Origin: an uncultured Collinsella sp.
GTDB taxonomy: Bacteria > Actinomycetota > Coriobacteriia > Coriobacteriales > Coriobacteriaceae
Reading direction: 5' to 3'
Length of the DNA: 11,811 nucleotides
Assembly: GCA_900550205.1 (NCBI GenBank)
Contig: URRJ01000056.1
Coordinates: forward strand, 1-11,811
Position 1 is the first letter of the stretch, and every line of letters begins with the position of its first letter. Shown one piece after another: positions 5,768-11,811 of the stretch. Both the position numbers and the translations under genes were made by a program. The notes below the pieces were generated by a model that saw nothing but the letters and a program-made list of their open reading frames with translations, did no database searches and was not told the origin of the DNA.

Positions 5768-6454
5768 CTACAAATAAATCCCCTCACCAAGCTGCTTATG
5801 GAACTCGGCGTGATGGTCGCGTGCCCAGGTAAAGAGCGCCTGGTCAAAGTCGGTGCGCGTGGCCGGGACGCCAAAGACGCCGGCAACCTCGACGCGCACA
5901 AACTCCAGTGCCGGCAGCTTGTTGATGGCAGTGAGGGCAAACGGGGACGAGGGCTCCTCGAACAGATAGCGGCTGCCTTGCAGCGCGTCGCAACTGGTGC
6001 ACGTGTTGCCGAGCGACGGGGCTTTGGAGGCTCGCGCGCCTACGGGCTTGTAGCCGCAGCGCTTAGAAAGATAGTCGCGGATCTCGCCCGGCACGCAGCC
6101 AACAGCGGGCACGATAGCGAGCGCGTTGGCGTTGGCCGTGTCGATGACAATGTGCCCGGCTTCGTTGGGCGCGTGCGCGATGGCGATGCTCTCGTCGTTA
6201 TCGGTTCGATAGGGAATGCCAAAGGCCGCGACCGAGGTCTCTTTGTGGCACTTCCAGCATTCGCGCTTGCCCAGTACTAGATATATATACGGCGCTGAGG
6301 GGTCGGATCGGTCAACACCGGGCAGCCATTCGGCAAAGGGCTCGGGGTTGACGCCGCTGGGTACATACCAGATCTTCTTGGTCCGGTCCCATTTGGCGCC
6401 CAGCGCCTTGGCTTCTTCTTTGTGCGAAAAGGGGACATCGAGCTCGGTGCGCAT
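5768..6454 (-). CDS. DUF5710-domain protein with CxxC zinc-knuckle motifs
   Basis: This is a 228-residue protein of unknown function. Residues 1-45 match the DUF5710 pattern (LDVPFSHKEEAKALGAKWD, then KIWYVP and a trailing F.EWLP), a small domain often attached to primase- or DNA-related proteins. Two cysteine pairs, C66-W-K-C69 and C152-T-S-C155, could together bind one zinc ion. The C-terminal ~45 residues (VRVEVAGVFGVPATRTDFDQ) are unassigned. The ATG at 6454 is chosen over an upstream in-frame start at 6490 because AAGGAG lies five bases before it and the domain then begins at once. It is convergent with the endonuclease, 55 bases away. No promoter or terminator could be assigned. Its role in the R-M locus, if any, is unknown. 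Confidence 0.8.
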   Translation of the reverse strand: MRTELDVPFSHKEEAKALGAKWDRTKKIWYVPSGVNPEPFAEWLPGVDRSDPSAPYIYLVLGKRECWKCHKETSVAAFGIPYRTDNDESIAIAHAPNEAGHIVIDTANANALAIVPAVGCVPGEIRDYLSKRCGYKPVGARASKAPSLGNTCTSCDALQGSRYLFEEPSSPFALTAINKLPALEFVRVEVAGVFGVPATRTDFDQALFTWARDHHAEFHKQLGEGIYL

Positions 6455-6742
6455 GGCGGCTCCTTGGTGCTGCAGGTGCAAGTGGCTCAAGGATACCGCA
6501 GGGCGCAGACATCGCGGCGTTTTGCTGAGAAGTTGCGGTGCGGACTGATTGGTTATGCCGATGGATAGATCGGCAAGTAGATGGTCGGCTTTTGGCCAGT
6601 TGGGCGGTTGGAGCAGCTTGCGGCGCAGTTTTGTGCCTGGCTATTGTTGATGTTGGGGCATTGAATTTGTTTGGCGGCTATTTGTCAGGTGAATTGATGT
6701 TACGTTGCGATGACGGTTGGAGCTGCCAGTGGATTTGGCGAC
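6455..6742. other. Intergenic stretch without a supported gene
   Basis: These bases lie between the divergent ends of the DUF5710 gene's start and the tRNA-Val terminator. They presumably hold the leftward promoter of the DUF5710 gene, and a TATCCT hexamer (complement of 6490-6495) is a weak -10 candidate. An open frame from 6538 overlaps the tRNA terminator and has no ribosome binding site, so it is not called. Nothing else was seen. Confidence 0.5.
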
Positions 6743-6780
6743 ATAAAACAAAACAGCCCAGAGGGCATAGCCTCTGAGCT
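6743..6780 (-). terminator. Intrinsic terminator of tRNA-Val
   Basis: Nine bases past the tRNA CCA end, the minus strand reads AGCTCAGAGG, loop CTATGC, CCTCTGGGCT, then GTTTTGTTTT. The 10-bp stem has a single G-T pair. This closes the monocistronic tRNA transcript. Confidence 0.88.
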
Positions 6781-6789
6781 GCGTACATT

Positions 6790-6864
6790 TGGTGGGCGTT
6801 AGAAGATTTGAACTTCTGACCTCTTCCGTGTCAGGGAAGCGCTCTCCCCCTGAGCTAAACGCCC
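6790..6864 (-). tRNA. tRNA-Val (anticodon GAC)
   Basis: The 75-nt minus-strand sequence folds as a full cloverleaf. The acceptor stem is GGGCGTT/AACGCCC with discriminator A and an encoded CCA end. The D stem is GCTC/GAGC. The anticodon stem CTTCC/GGAAG has loop CTGACAC, giving anticodon GAC, which reads the valine codons GUC and GUU. The T stem is AGAAG/CTTCT with loop TTCAAAT. Promoter and terminator flank it directly, so it is a single-gene unit. Confidence 0.97.
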
Positions 6865-6893
6865 GATCAAGGGTGCGCAAGTGCGCAAGGGAT

Positions 6894-6938
6894 AATATAA
6901 CGGAGCCTGAACTCGGTGGCAAGAACATTTTTAAAAAT
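6894..6938 (-). promoter_or_regulatory. Promoter of tRNA-Val with A/T-rich UP-like element
   Basis: On the minus strand TTGCCA (complement of 6917-6922), a 17-base spacer and TATATT (complement of 6894-6899) lie about 30 bases before the tRNA 5' end. Just upstream of the -35 is a perfect A/T palindrome, ATTTTTAAAAAT (6927-6938), in the position of an UP element that would bind the RNA polymerase alpha subunit. This is the expected layout for a strongly expressed stable RNA. Confidence 0.75.
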
Positions 6939-7153
6939 CGCTTACATTGTGGAATTCGGGGGCTTTGTCGTATCCATTTCAAAAGAGCCTGCTGCCGCGA
7001 TTTGGCTGTCGCATAATGCAAGGCCATTGCGGTATCGAGCTATGGAAAGACGCCTGCGGAATTGTCCTACCGATAAGCGGACAAGCCTCCAGCCGGTGCC
7101 TTCGCCGTGGTAAGGTAAGCCGAATTGTTTCCAGGCTGTTTCGGGGGAGTGGA
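6939..7153. other. Leader region of the EamA transporter gene
   Basis: About 215 bases separate the tRNA promoter from the transporter start. They should contain its rightward promoter, but no clear -35/-10 pair was found. The only dyad noticed is TTGTCC (7062-7067) with GGACAA (7079-7084), 11 bases apart, a weak operator candidate. No riboswitch class was recognised. Confidence 0.35.
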
Positions 7154-8176
7154 ATGAGCAAAGAGTGTGTCGAGCAGGTCGAAGGCACAGGGGCTTCGGT
7201 GCCGATGACCGATATATCGAACATTGATGTGCCCGAGGGCACCGACGAGCTCAGCCGCAGCACCCGTCGCGCCTGGCGCGACCGTCTCAACGACGCCCAG
7301 ACGCGCAAGATGATCACGGGTGTTTTAGCCACGCTGGTGGGCGGTTCGTTTTGGGGTTTCTCGGGTACCAGCGCGAGTTTTTTGTTCGATACCTACCATG
7401 TCGATACGCTGTGGCTTATGAGCATACGGCAGATTCTCGCCGGCCTGCTCTTTATGACTGTGGTTGTTACGCGCGACCGCGCACGCCTGGTCAAGCTTTG
7501 GACGACGCCCGCCGATCGCAAACAGCTGCTGTTCTTTACCGCCTTTGGCCTGCTCTTTAACCAGTTTTGTTATCTTTCGGCCGTGCGCCTGACCAATGCC
7601 GGAACTGCGACGGTGCTCCAGTGCCTGCAACTGGTCATCATTATGGGCTACACCTGCGTGGTCGACCATCGCATGCCTCGCGTGCGTGAGGCCGTTGGCA
7701 TTGGGTTGGCCCTGGGCGGCACCTTTTTAATCGCTACCGGCGGCGACCCGACCAGTCTGAGCATATCGCCGCTTGGCCTGGTCGCAGGCCTTATGTGTGC
7801 GGTCAGCGCCACCTGCATGGCGGTGATTCCCGCCAAGATTCTGCCCGAATACGGTAGCCCTATTGTTACGGGCTCGGCTATGCTCACGGCGGGTGTCGTT
7901 TCGAGTGTCTTTGTGCAGCCGTGGGCTCATATGCCGGCCCTCGATGCTGCCGGCGTCGAAGCGCTCGCGGTGTTTGTGATCGTGGGCTCTTTCCTGGCGT
8001 ATATGCTCTATATGGAGGGCGTCAAGGATATTGGCTCCGTACGCGCGAGTCTCATCGGAACTGTGGAGCCGGTCTCGGCAACCATCACCAGCGCCGTTAT
8101 GCTGGGCACGGTGTTTTTGCCGACCGACCTGATTGGCTTTGCCATGATCATCGTGATGATGTTCCTGACGGTATAG
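7154..8176 (+). CDS. EamA/DMT-superfamily membrane transporter
   Basis: This 340-residue inner-membrane protein belongs to the drug/metabolite transporter superfamily, which moves small metabolites or amino acids; the substrate is not predictable. Two EamA repeats are visible. The first runs from about 54 (MITGVLATLVGGSFWGFSG) to 197, and the second from about 205 to 340, ending with the typical LIGTVEPVSATITSAVMLG (300-318) and a last membrane helix. About ten hydrophobic segments can be traced. A hydrophilic N-terminus of about 50 residues is longer than usual for the family. The ATG at 7154 has GGGGGAG four bases upstream; the frame is open further upstream, but those residues look non-coding and overlap the tRNA promoter side. 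It probably stands alone between the tRNA and the DUF4012 gene. Confidence 0.88.
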   Translation: MSKECVEQVEGTGASVPMTDISNIDVPEGTDELSRSTRRAWRDRLNDAQTRKMITGVLATLVGGSFWGFSGTSASFLFDTYHVDTLWLMSIRQILAGLLFMTVVVTRDRARLVKLWTTPADRKQLLFFTAFGLLFNQFCYLSAVRLTNAGTATVLQCLQLVIIMGYTCVVDHRMPRVREAVGIGLALGGTFLIATGGDPTSLSISPLGLVAGLMCAVSATCMAVIPAKILPEYGSPIVTGSAMLTAGVVSSVFVQPWAHMPALDAAGVEALAVFVIVGSFLAYMLYMEGVKDIGSVRASLIGTVEPVSATITSAVMLGTVFLPTDLIGFAMIIVMMFLTV

Positions 8177-8207
8177 CTCACGCCGCTTCCAAGACGGACA
8201 CGGTGTT

Positions 8208-8232
8208 GCACCACAATTCCGCGAATTGGTGC
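8208..8232 (+). terminator. Weak candidate terminator hairpin after the transporter gene
   Basis: Thirty-one bases after the stop, GCAC plus CAATTC (8208-8219, with a two-base bulge) pairs with GAATTG plus GTGC (8223-8232) across loop CGC. No run of T follows, so it is not a clean Rho-independent terminator. It may be a processing or pause hairpin, or a binding-site dyad. Confidence 0.3.
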
Positions 8233-8315
8233 CTGCATCTGGAGTTTAACTGACGATGCCAAATATGCCATAAACTAATAGCGTTATTGACTTTTAGTAT
8301 TGCGAGGACTCCTCT

Positions 8316-10655
8316 ATGGCTGGTAACCACTTTAAGAACGGCGACGGCGAGCGCTCTGCAGTTCCGCCGCGTTCAAATGGGGCTGGAAACGCTGGCGTAC
8401 CGAGTGGATCCAGCCAAAACGGTGCTGGCAACCGTACGTCTCCGGGCGAAACGGCGATGTTTGCCGCTCTGTACGAACAGTCTCAAAAGGCAAAACAGGC
8501 TGGTCGCGTAGGCAGGCAGGCATTTCCGGGTGGGGCGGGCTCTGCGGCTTCGTCGGCCGGGGTCCGTCCGGCGCCAACGGGCGGTGCGAATGTTGCCGGT
8601 CCCACTGGCCCCGCTAACAACGCAAATCGCGCCCACAACGCCAGCCCCATCAACTCTGCCAATCCCGCCAATAGTGCTTCTTCTGCTGGAGACGCAGGGC
8701 TTACGGGTAACCTAGGCACCATCTATATGGGCGCTTCCGAAACCGGCACGTTTGCCCGTCTTGATGACGACGGTGCCGAGTTTAAGGGTTCGGGCTCTAA
8801 AGAAGATTATTACGATTTTGGCTTGAACTACGGCGGCGATTCCTCGACGAGCTCGACCTCGAACGGCCTGGTTCGTCATCGCCATCGCAAAGGCGAGCGC
8901 AAGAAGCGCCGCGTTACAGCCGTTGTCGCTGCCATCGTTGTGGTGGTTCTTGTCGCGTTTGGCGTGAGCGGCTTCATGCTGCTTAACTCGGCAAAAACCG
9001 TGAAGAGCCAGGCAAAGGAAACTGTCGAGATCGTCGGCGGCCTTAAGGACAAGGTCACGTCGGGCGATTTTTCGACCCTGCCCGACGATGCGAAAAAGAT
9101 CGACGAACTCTGCAGCAGCATGAAGAAGGAGACCTCGAGCCCGGTGTGGACGATGGCTTCGTTCATCCCCGTGTACGGCAGCGACATTAACGCCGCCCGC
9201 ACCATGGTCGACGCTCTGTCCGATGTTTCGAGCGGCGCGCTGGTCCCCATGGCCGATAATCTCGCTCAGGCAACGCCCGGCAAGCTGTTCCAGGACGGGA
9301 CAATCAACGTGTCCGCGCTGCAGGCGGTCGCCGATTCGCTCTCCGATAGCTCAAAGGTGTTCAAGAGCGCCAACGAAAAGATTCAGGGTATTGGCGATAC
9401 GCATATCGCTCAGGTGACCGAGCTGGTCGATAAGGCAAAGGACGGCTTTGCCGTCCTGGACGGTGCAGTCGACGCGGCGGAGAAGGTCGCCCCCGTTCTG
9501 CCACAGATGCTCGGCGCCAACGGCCAGACGCGCAACTATCTTGTGTACGCCATGAACAACGTCGAGATCCGTGCTTGCGGCGGTTTTGGTGGTTCGCAAG
9601 GTTTGATTTCAGTCACCGATGGCCAGATGTCAATCGGCGACTTTGTTCCCCGCATTGGACTCAGTGAGGACGAGGCGGTCGAGAGCGTCGACGAAGAGGA
9701 CGAGGCGCTGTTTGGTGACCACAGTAACCTATACAACTCTGGTAACACGTATTCGCCCGATTGGCCCCGCAACTCGCAGCGTGTTGCCGCACTGTGGAAG
9801 TCCCAGTATGGGCAGGACGTCGATGGCGTCGTCGGCATCGATCCGGTGTTCTTGCAGTACCTGCTGGGCCTTGTCGGTAATGTCTCGCTGCCCGATGGTA
9901 CGGTCGTCGACGGTACCAACGCGGCAAAGGTTCTCATGCACGACGTGTATTGGAACTATCCGGTCGAGGAATCGGACGGCATCTTTGCATCTGTTGCCAG
10001 CGCTGCCTTCGACAAGATTCTCGGTGGCATCGGTGACGTCGACGTTACGAAGCTTGTCGGTGCATTCGAGCGCGGTGCCGAAGAGGGCCGTCTGATTGCT
10101 TGGATGAGAAACGATGATGAGCAGAATGCCATCAAGGAGATGGGCATTGACGCTTCGCTGCCCGATCCGGATGATCCGAGTGCCGATCCCGTTGCCGGCG
10201 TTTACTTTAACAACCTGAGCTTCTCCAAGCTCGACTGGTACCTGAACGCCGACACGCAGATTGGCCAGGGCGTGAAGAACGGCGACGGCACGTGCTCCTA
10301 TCGCATTACCGTTACCCTGACGAACATCATGACGCAGGAGGAGGCTGGCAAGCTGCCCGACTACGTGGCGGCCAGTGCGTCCGGCGCCGCGCGTGACGAC
10401 GAGCGCTTGTATGTATCGCTATTTGCGCCGACGGGCGGCAATATTTCGGACCTTACCGTCGAAGGCACCCAGTTTGGCCTTGGCGCTGCCACCTGGCATG
10501 GGATCCCCTTCTATTCGGGAACCGTCGATCTGCATGCGGGCGAGACGACGACGATCACGTATACGCTGACCACGTCGGCCGAGGCGGGGGACAAGCCGCT
10601 TACACTGCGTCAGACTCCTACGTGCCAGGCGGCTCGCGACAGCGCTTCGGCATAG
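8316..10655 (+). CDS. Membrane-anchored DUF4012-domain protein
   Basis: This 779-residue protein of the DUF4012 family probably sits at the cell surface. Residues 1-195 form a low-complexity cytoplasmic tail rich in Ala, Asn, Gly, Pro and Ser (notably 84-126), ending in a basic stretch (RHRHRKGERKKRR). One membrane helix follows (about 200-223), and the rest should lie outside the membrane. The family hallmark is at 407-440: NYLVYAMNNVEIRACGGFGG, then an ISVTDG segment. A helical stalk-like region precedes it (about 225-395). The ATG has GAGGA seven bases upstream. Function is unknown; homologues in Gram-positives tend to occur near cell-envelope and surface-polysaccharide genes, and glmM follows directly here. 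A strong terminator separates the two, so they need not be co-transcribed. Confidence 0.87.
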   Translation: MAGNHFKNGDGERSAVPPRSNGAGNAGVPSGSSQNGAGNRTSPGETAMFAALYEQSQKAKQAGRVGRQAFPGGAGSAASSAGVRPAPTGGANVAGPTGPANNANRAHNASPINSANPANSASSAGDAGLTGNLGTIYMGASETGTFARLDDDGAEFKGSGSKEDYYDFGLNYGGDSSTSSTSNGLVRHRHRKGERKKRRVTAVVAAIVVVVLVAFGVSGFMLLNSAKTVKSQAKETVEIVGGLKDKVTSGDFSTLPDDAKKIDELCSSMKKETSSPVWTMASFIPVYGSDINAARTMVDALSDVSSGALVPMADNLAQATPGKLFQDGTINVSALQAVADSLSDSSKVFKSANEKIQGIGDTHIAQVTELVDKAKDGFAVLDGAVDAAEKVAPVLPQMLGANGQTRNYLVYAMNNVEIRACGGFGGSQGLISVTDGQMSIGDFVPRIGLSEDEAVESVDEEDEALFGDHSNLYNSGNTYSPDWPRNSQRVAALWKSQYGQDVDGVVGIDPVFLQYLLGLVGNVSLPDGTVVDGTNAAKVLMHDVYWNYPVEESDGIFASVASAAFDKILGGIGDVDVTKLVGAFERGAEEGRLIAWMRNDDEQNAIKEMGIDASLPDPDDPSADPVAGVYFNNLSFSKLDWYLNADTQIGQGVKNGDGTCSYRITVTLTNIMTQEEAGKLPDYVAASASGAARDDERLYVSLFAPTGGNISDLTVEGTQFGLGAATWHGIPFYSGTVDLHAGETTTITYTLTTSAEAGDKPLTLRQTPTCQAARDSASA

Positions 10656-10692
10656 GGTTTTTCTGGTAGCCCAGATAATCGAGTACCATTTT

Positions 10693-10727
10693 GGGGCGGA
10701 CAGGCAATCTGTTCGCCCCTGTTTTGT
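10693..10727 (+). terminator. Intrinsic terminator between the DUF4012 gene and glmM
   Basis: GGGGCGGACAG (10693-10703), loop GCAAT, CTGTTCGCCCC (10709-10719), then TGTTTTGT make an 11-bp stem with one G-T pair and a short T-rich tail. The glmM ribosome binding site begins one base after the tail. The hairpin either ends the DUF4012 transcript or, if glmM starts upstream (a GATAAT at 10674-10679 is a possible -10), sits in the glmM leader as an attenuator-like element. Confidence 0.75.
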
Positions 10728-10738
10728 AAGGAGAGCGC

Positions 10739-11811
10739 ATGAAGTACTTTGGCACCGATGGCTTTCGCGGCGAGGCCAACGTTGGGCTAACGGTAGAGCA
10801 CGCTTATAAGATTGGCCGCTTTGTGGGTTGGTATTACGGTGCCAACCGCGGAGCCAAGGCGCGCGTGATCGTGGGCAAGGACACGCGTCGCTCGAGCTAT
10901 ATGTTCGAGGCGGCGCTGGTGAGCGGCCTGGTCGCGAGCGGCGCAGACGCTTATATGTTGCATGTGATTCCGACGCCGGGCGTGGCGCATCAGACCGTGG
11001 AGGGCTGCTTCGATTGCGGCATCATGATCAGCGCGAGCCACAACCCGTTTTGCGATAACGGCATTAAGCTCGTCAACAGCGACGGCTTTAAGATGGACGA
11101 GGACGTGCTGGAGCTCATCGAGGATTATATCGATGGCAAGAGCGAGGTACCGCTGGCTACGGGCAACCACATCGGTGCCACGGTGGACTATATGCAGGGT
11201 CGCAACCGCTACATCGCTTCGCTCATTGCGAGTGCGAATTTCTCGCTGCAGGGCGTTAAGATCGGCCTGGATTGCGCTAACGGATCGGCATCCTCGGTTG
11301 CCAAACCGGTGTTTGACGCGCTGGGCGCCGACGTGCGTGTAATCAATGCCGCGCCCGATGGCTTTAACATTAACGTCGACTGCGGCTCCACGCATATGGA
11401 GCGCCTGCAGCGCCACGTGGTGGAGCAGGGCCTGGACGTGGGCTTTGCCTATGATGGCGATGCTGACCGCTGCCTGGCGGTGGATGAACGCGGCCGCGTG
11501 GTCGACGGCGACCAGATTCTGTACGTGTGCGGCGTGTATCTGAACAAGCACGGGCGTCTCTCGGGCGGTACCGTGGTGCCGACGATTGCCAGCAACTTTG
11601 GCCTGATCAAGTCACTGGAGCTTGCCGGCCTGAGCGCCGTGACCAGCGGCGTGGGCGACCGCCACGTGTATGCCAAGATGCGCGAGGGCGCCTACAGCCT
11701 GGGCGGCGAGCAGACGGGCCATACGATCTTCGGCGATATCGAGCGCACGGGCGACGGCATTATGACCTCGCTGCGCGTGATGGAAGTGATTCGTGCCGAG
11801 CGCGAGACGCT
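10739..11811 (+). CDS. glmM: Phosphoglucosamine mutase GlmM (3' truncated by window)
   Basis: GlmM converts glucosamine-6-phosphate to glucosamine-1-phosphate in the cytoplasm, the step before GlmU makes UDP-GlcNAc for peptidoglycan. About 357 of the usual ~450 residues are present. The N-terminus is typical (MKYFGTDGFRGEAN). The phosphoserine loop ISASHNP has catalytic Ser100, the metal-binding loop DGDADR has Asp239, Asp241 and Asp243, and the sugar-binding loop GGEQTGH has Glu324. These positions agree with characterised GlmM enzymes. The missing C-terminal part would hold the phosphate-binding domain. The ATG follows AAGGAG by five bases. It lies directly after a terminator, so it may begin its own transcription unit. 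Other phosphohexomutases (ManB/Pgm) are less likely given the start and the loops. Confidence 0.96.
   Translation, partial: MKYFGTDGFRGEANVGLTVEHAYKIGRFVGWYYGANRGAKARVIVGKDTRRSSYMFEAALVSGLVASGADAYMLHVIPTPGVAHQTVEGCFDCGIMISASHNPFCDNGIKLVNSDGFKMDEDVLELIEDYIDGKSEVPLATGNHIGATVDYMQGRNRYIASLIASANFSLQGVKIGLDCANGSASSVAKPVFDALGADVRVINAAPDGFNINVDCGSTHMERLQRHVVEQGLDVGFAYDGDADRCLAVDERGRVVDGDQILYVCGVYLNKHGRLSGGTVVPTIASNFGLIKSLELAGLSAVTSGVGDRHVYAKMREGAYSLGGEQTGHTIFGDIERTGDGIMTSLRVMEVIRAERET

Noticed and set aside
6538..6777. Rightward 79-residue open frame with a hydrophobic stretch
   Set aside because: No ribosome binding site, it starts from a non-ATG codon, and its end overlaps the clear minus-strand tRNA-Val terminator.
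8281..8300. TTGACT at 8287-8292 as the -35 of the DUF4012 gene
   Set aside because: The matching -10 would fall past the ribosome binding site, so it cannot give the proper transcript.
10787..11551. 254-residue leftward open frame antisense to glmM
   Set aside because: Its composition (His/Val/Ala-rich) is that of the reverse of a GC-rich gene, and glmM is certain on the plus strand.

Overview
The window looks like chromosomal DNA of a Coriobacteriia gut actinobacterium, most likely Collinsella or a close relative. This rests on the moderately high GC, the mix of GTG and ATG starts behind GGAGG-type ribosome binding sites, and the protein style. It is an inference; no rRNA or other marker gene is present to fix the taxon.

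Layout. A leftward gene leaves the window at the left edge (start near base 49). Bases 50-618 contain no credible gene but hold two different repeat arrays: a four-copy, mirror-symmetric array of a ~22-bp element (185-309), and two three-copy arrays of AYGAGAGATAA (348-396 and 513-561) on either side of a candidate promoter. Next comes a gene for an AlbA_2/Schlafen-like plus GHKL-type ATPase-like plus winged-helix protein (619-2085). A small unrecognised leftward gene follows (2186-2677). Bases 2804-5712 are a divergent type II restriction-modification pair: a cytosine-C5 DNA methyltransferase (leftward) and a Sau3AI/MutH-family endonuclease (rightward). By homology the expected target is GATC. 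Then come a leftward DUF5710/zinc-knuckle protein (5768-6454) and a complete tRNA-Val(GAC) on the minus strand (6790-6864) with its own promoter and intrinsic terminator. The rightward genes after it are an EamA/DMT-family transporter (7154-8176), a large membrane-anchored DUF4012 protein (8316-10655), a terminator, and glmM (10739 to the right edge, 3' truncated).

How the parts fit. Bases 185-5712 read as an accessory, probably defence-related, segment: the regulator-like AlbA_2 gene with its elaborate control region, and the restriction-modification pair with a 140-bp shared control region that contains a GATC site and two dyads. The right half is housekeeping or cell-envelope: tRNA-Val, GlmM (the precursor step for UDP-GlcNAc), and a DUF4012 surface protein. 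The most unusual signals are the two repeat arrays between 185 and 561, which the gene content does not explain.
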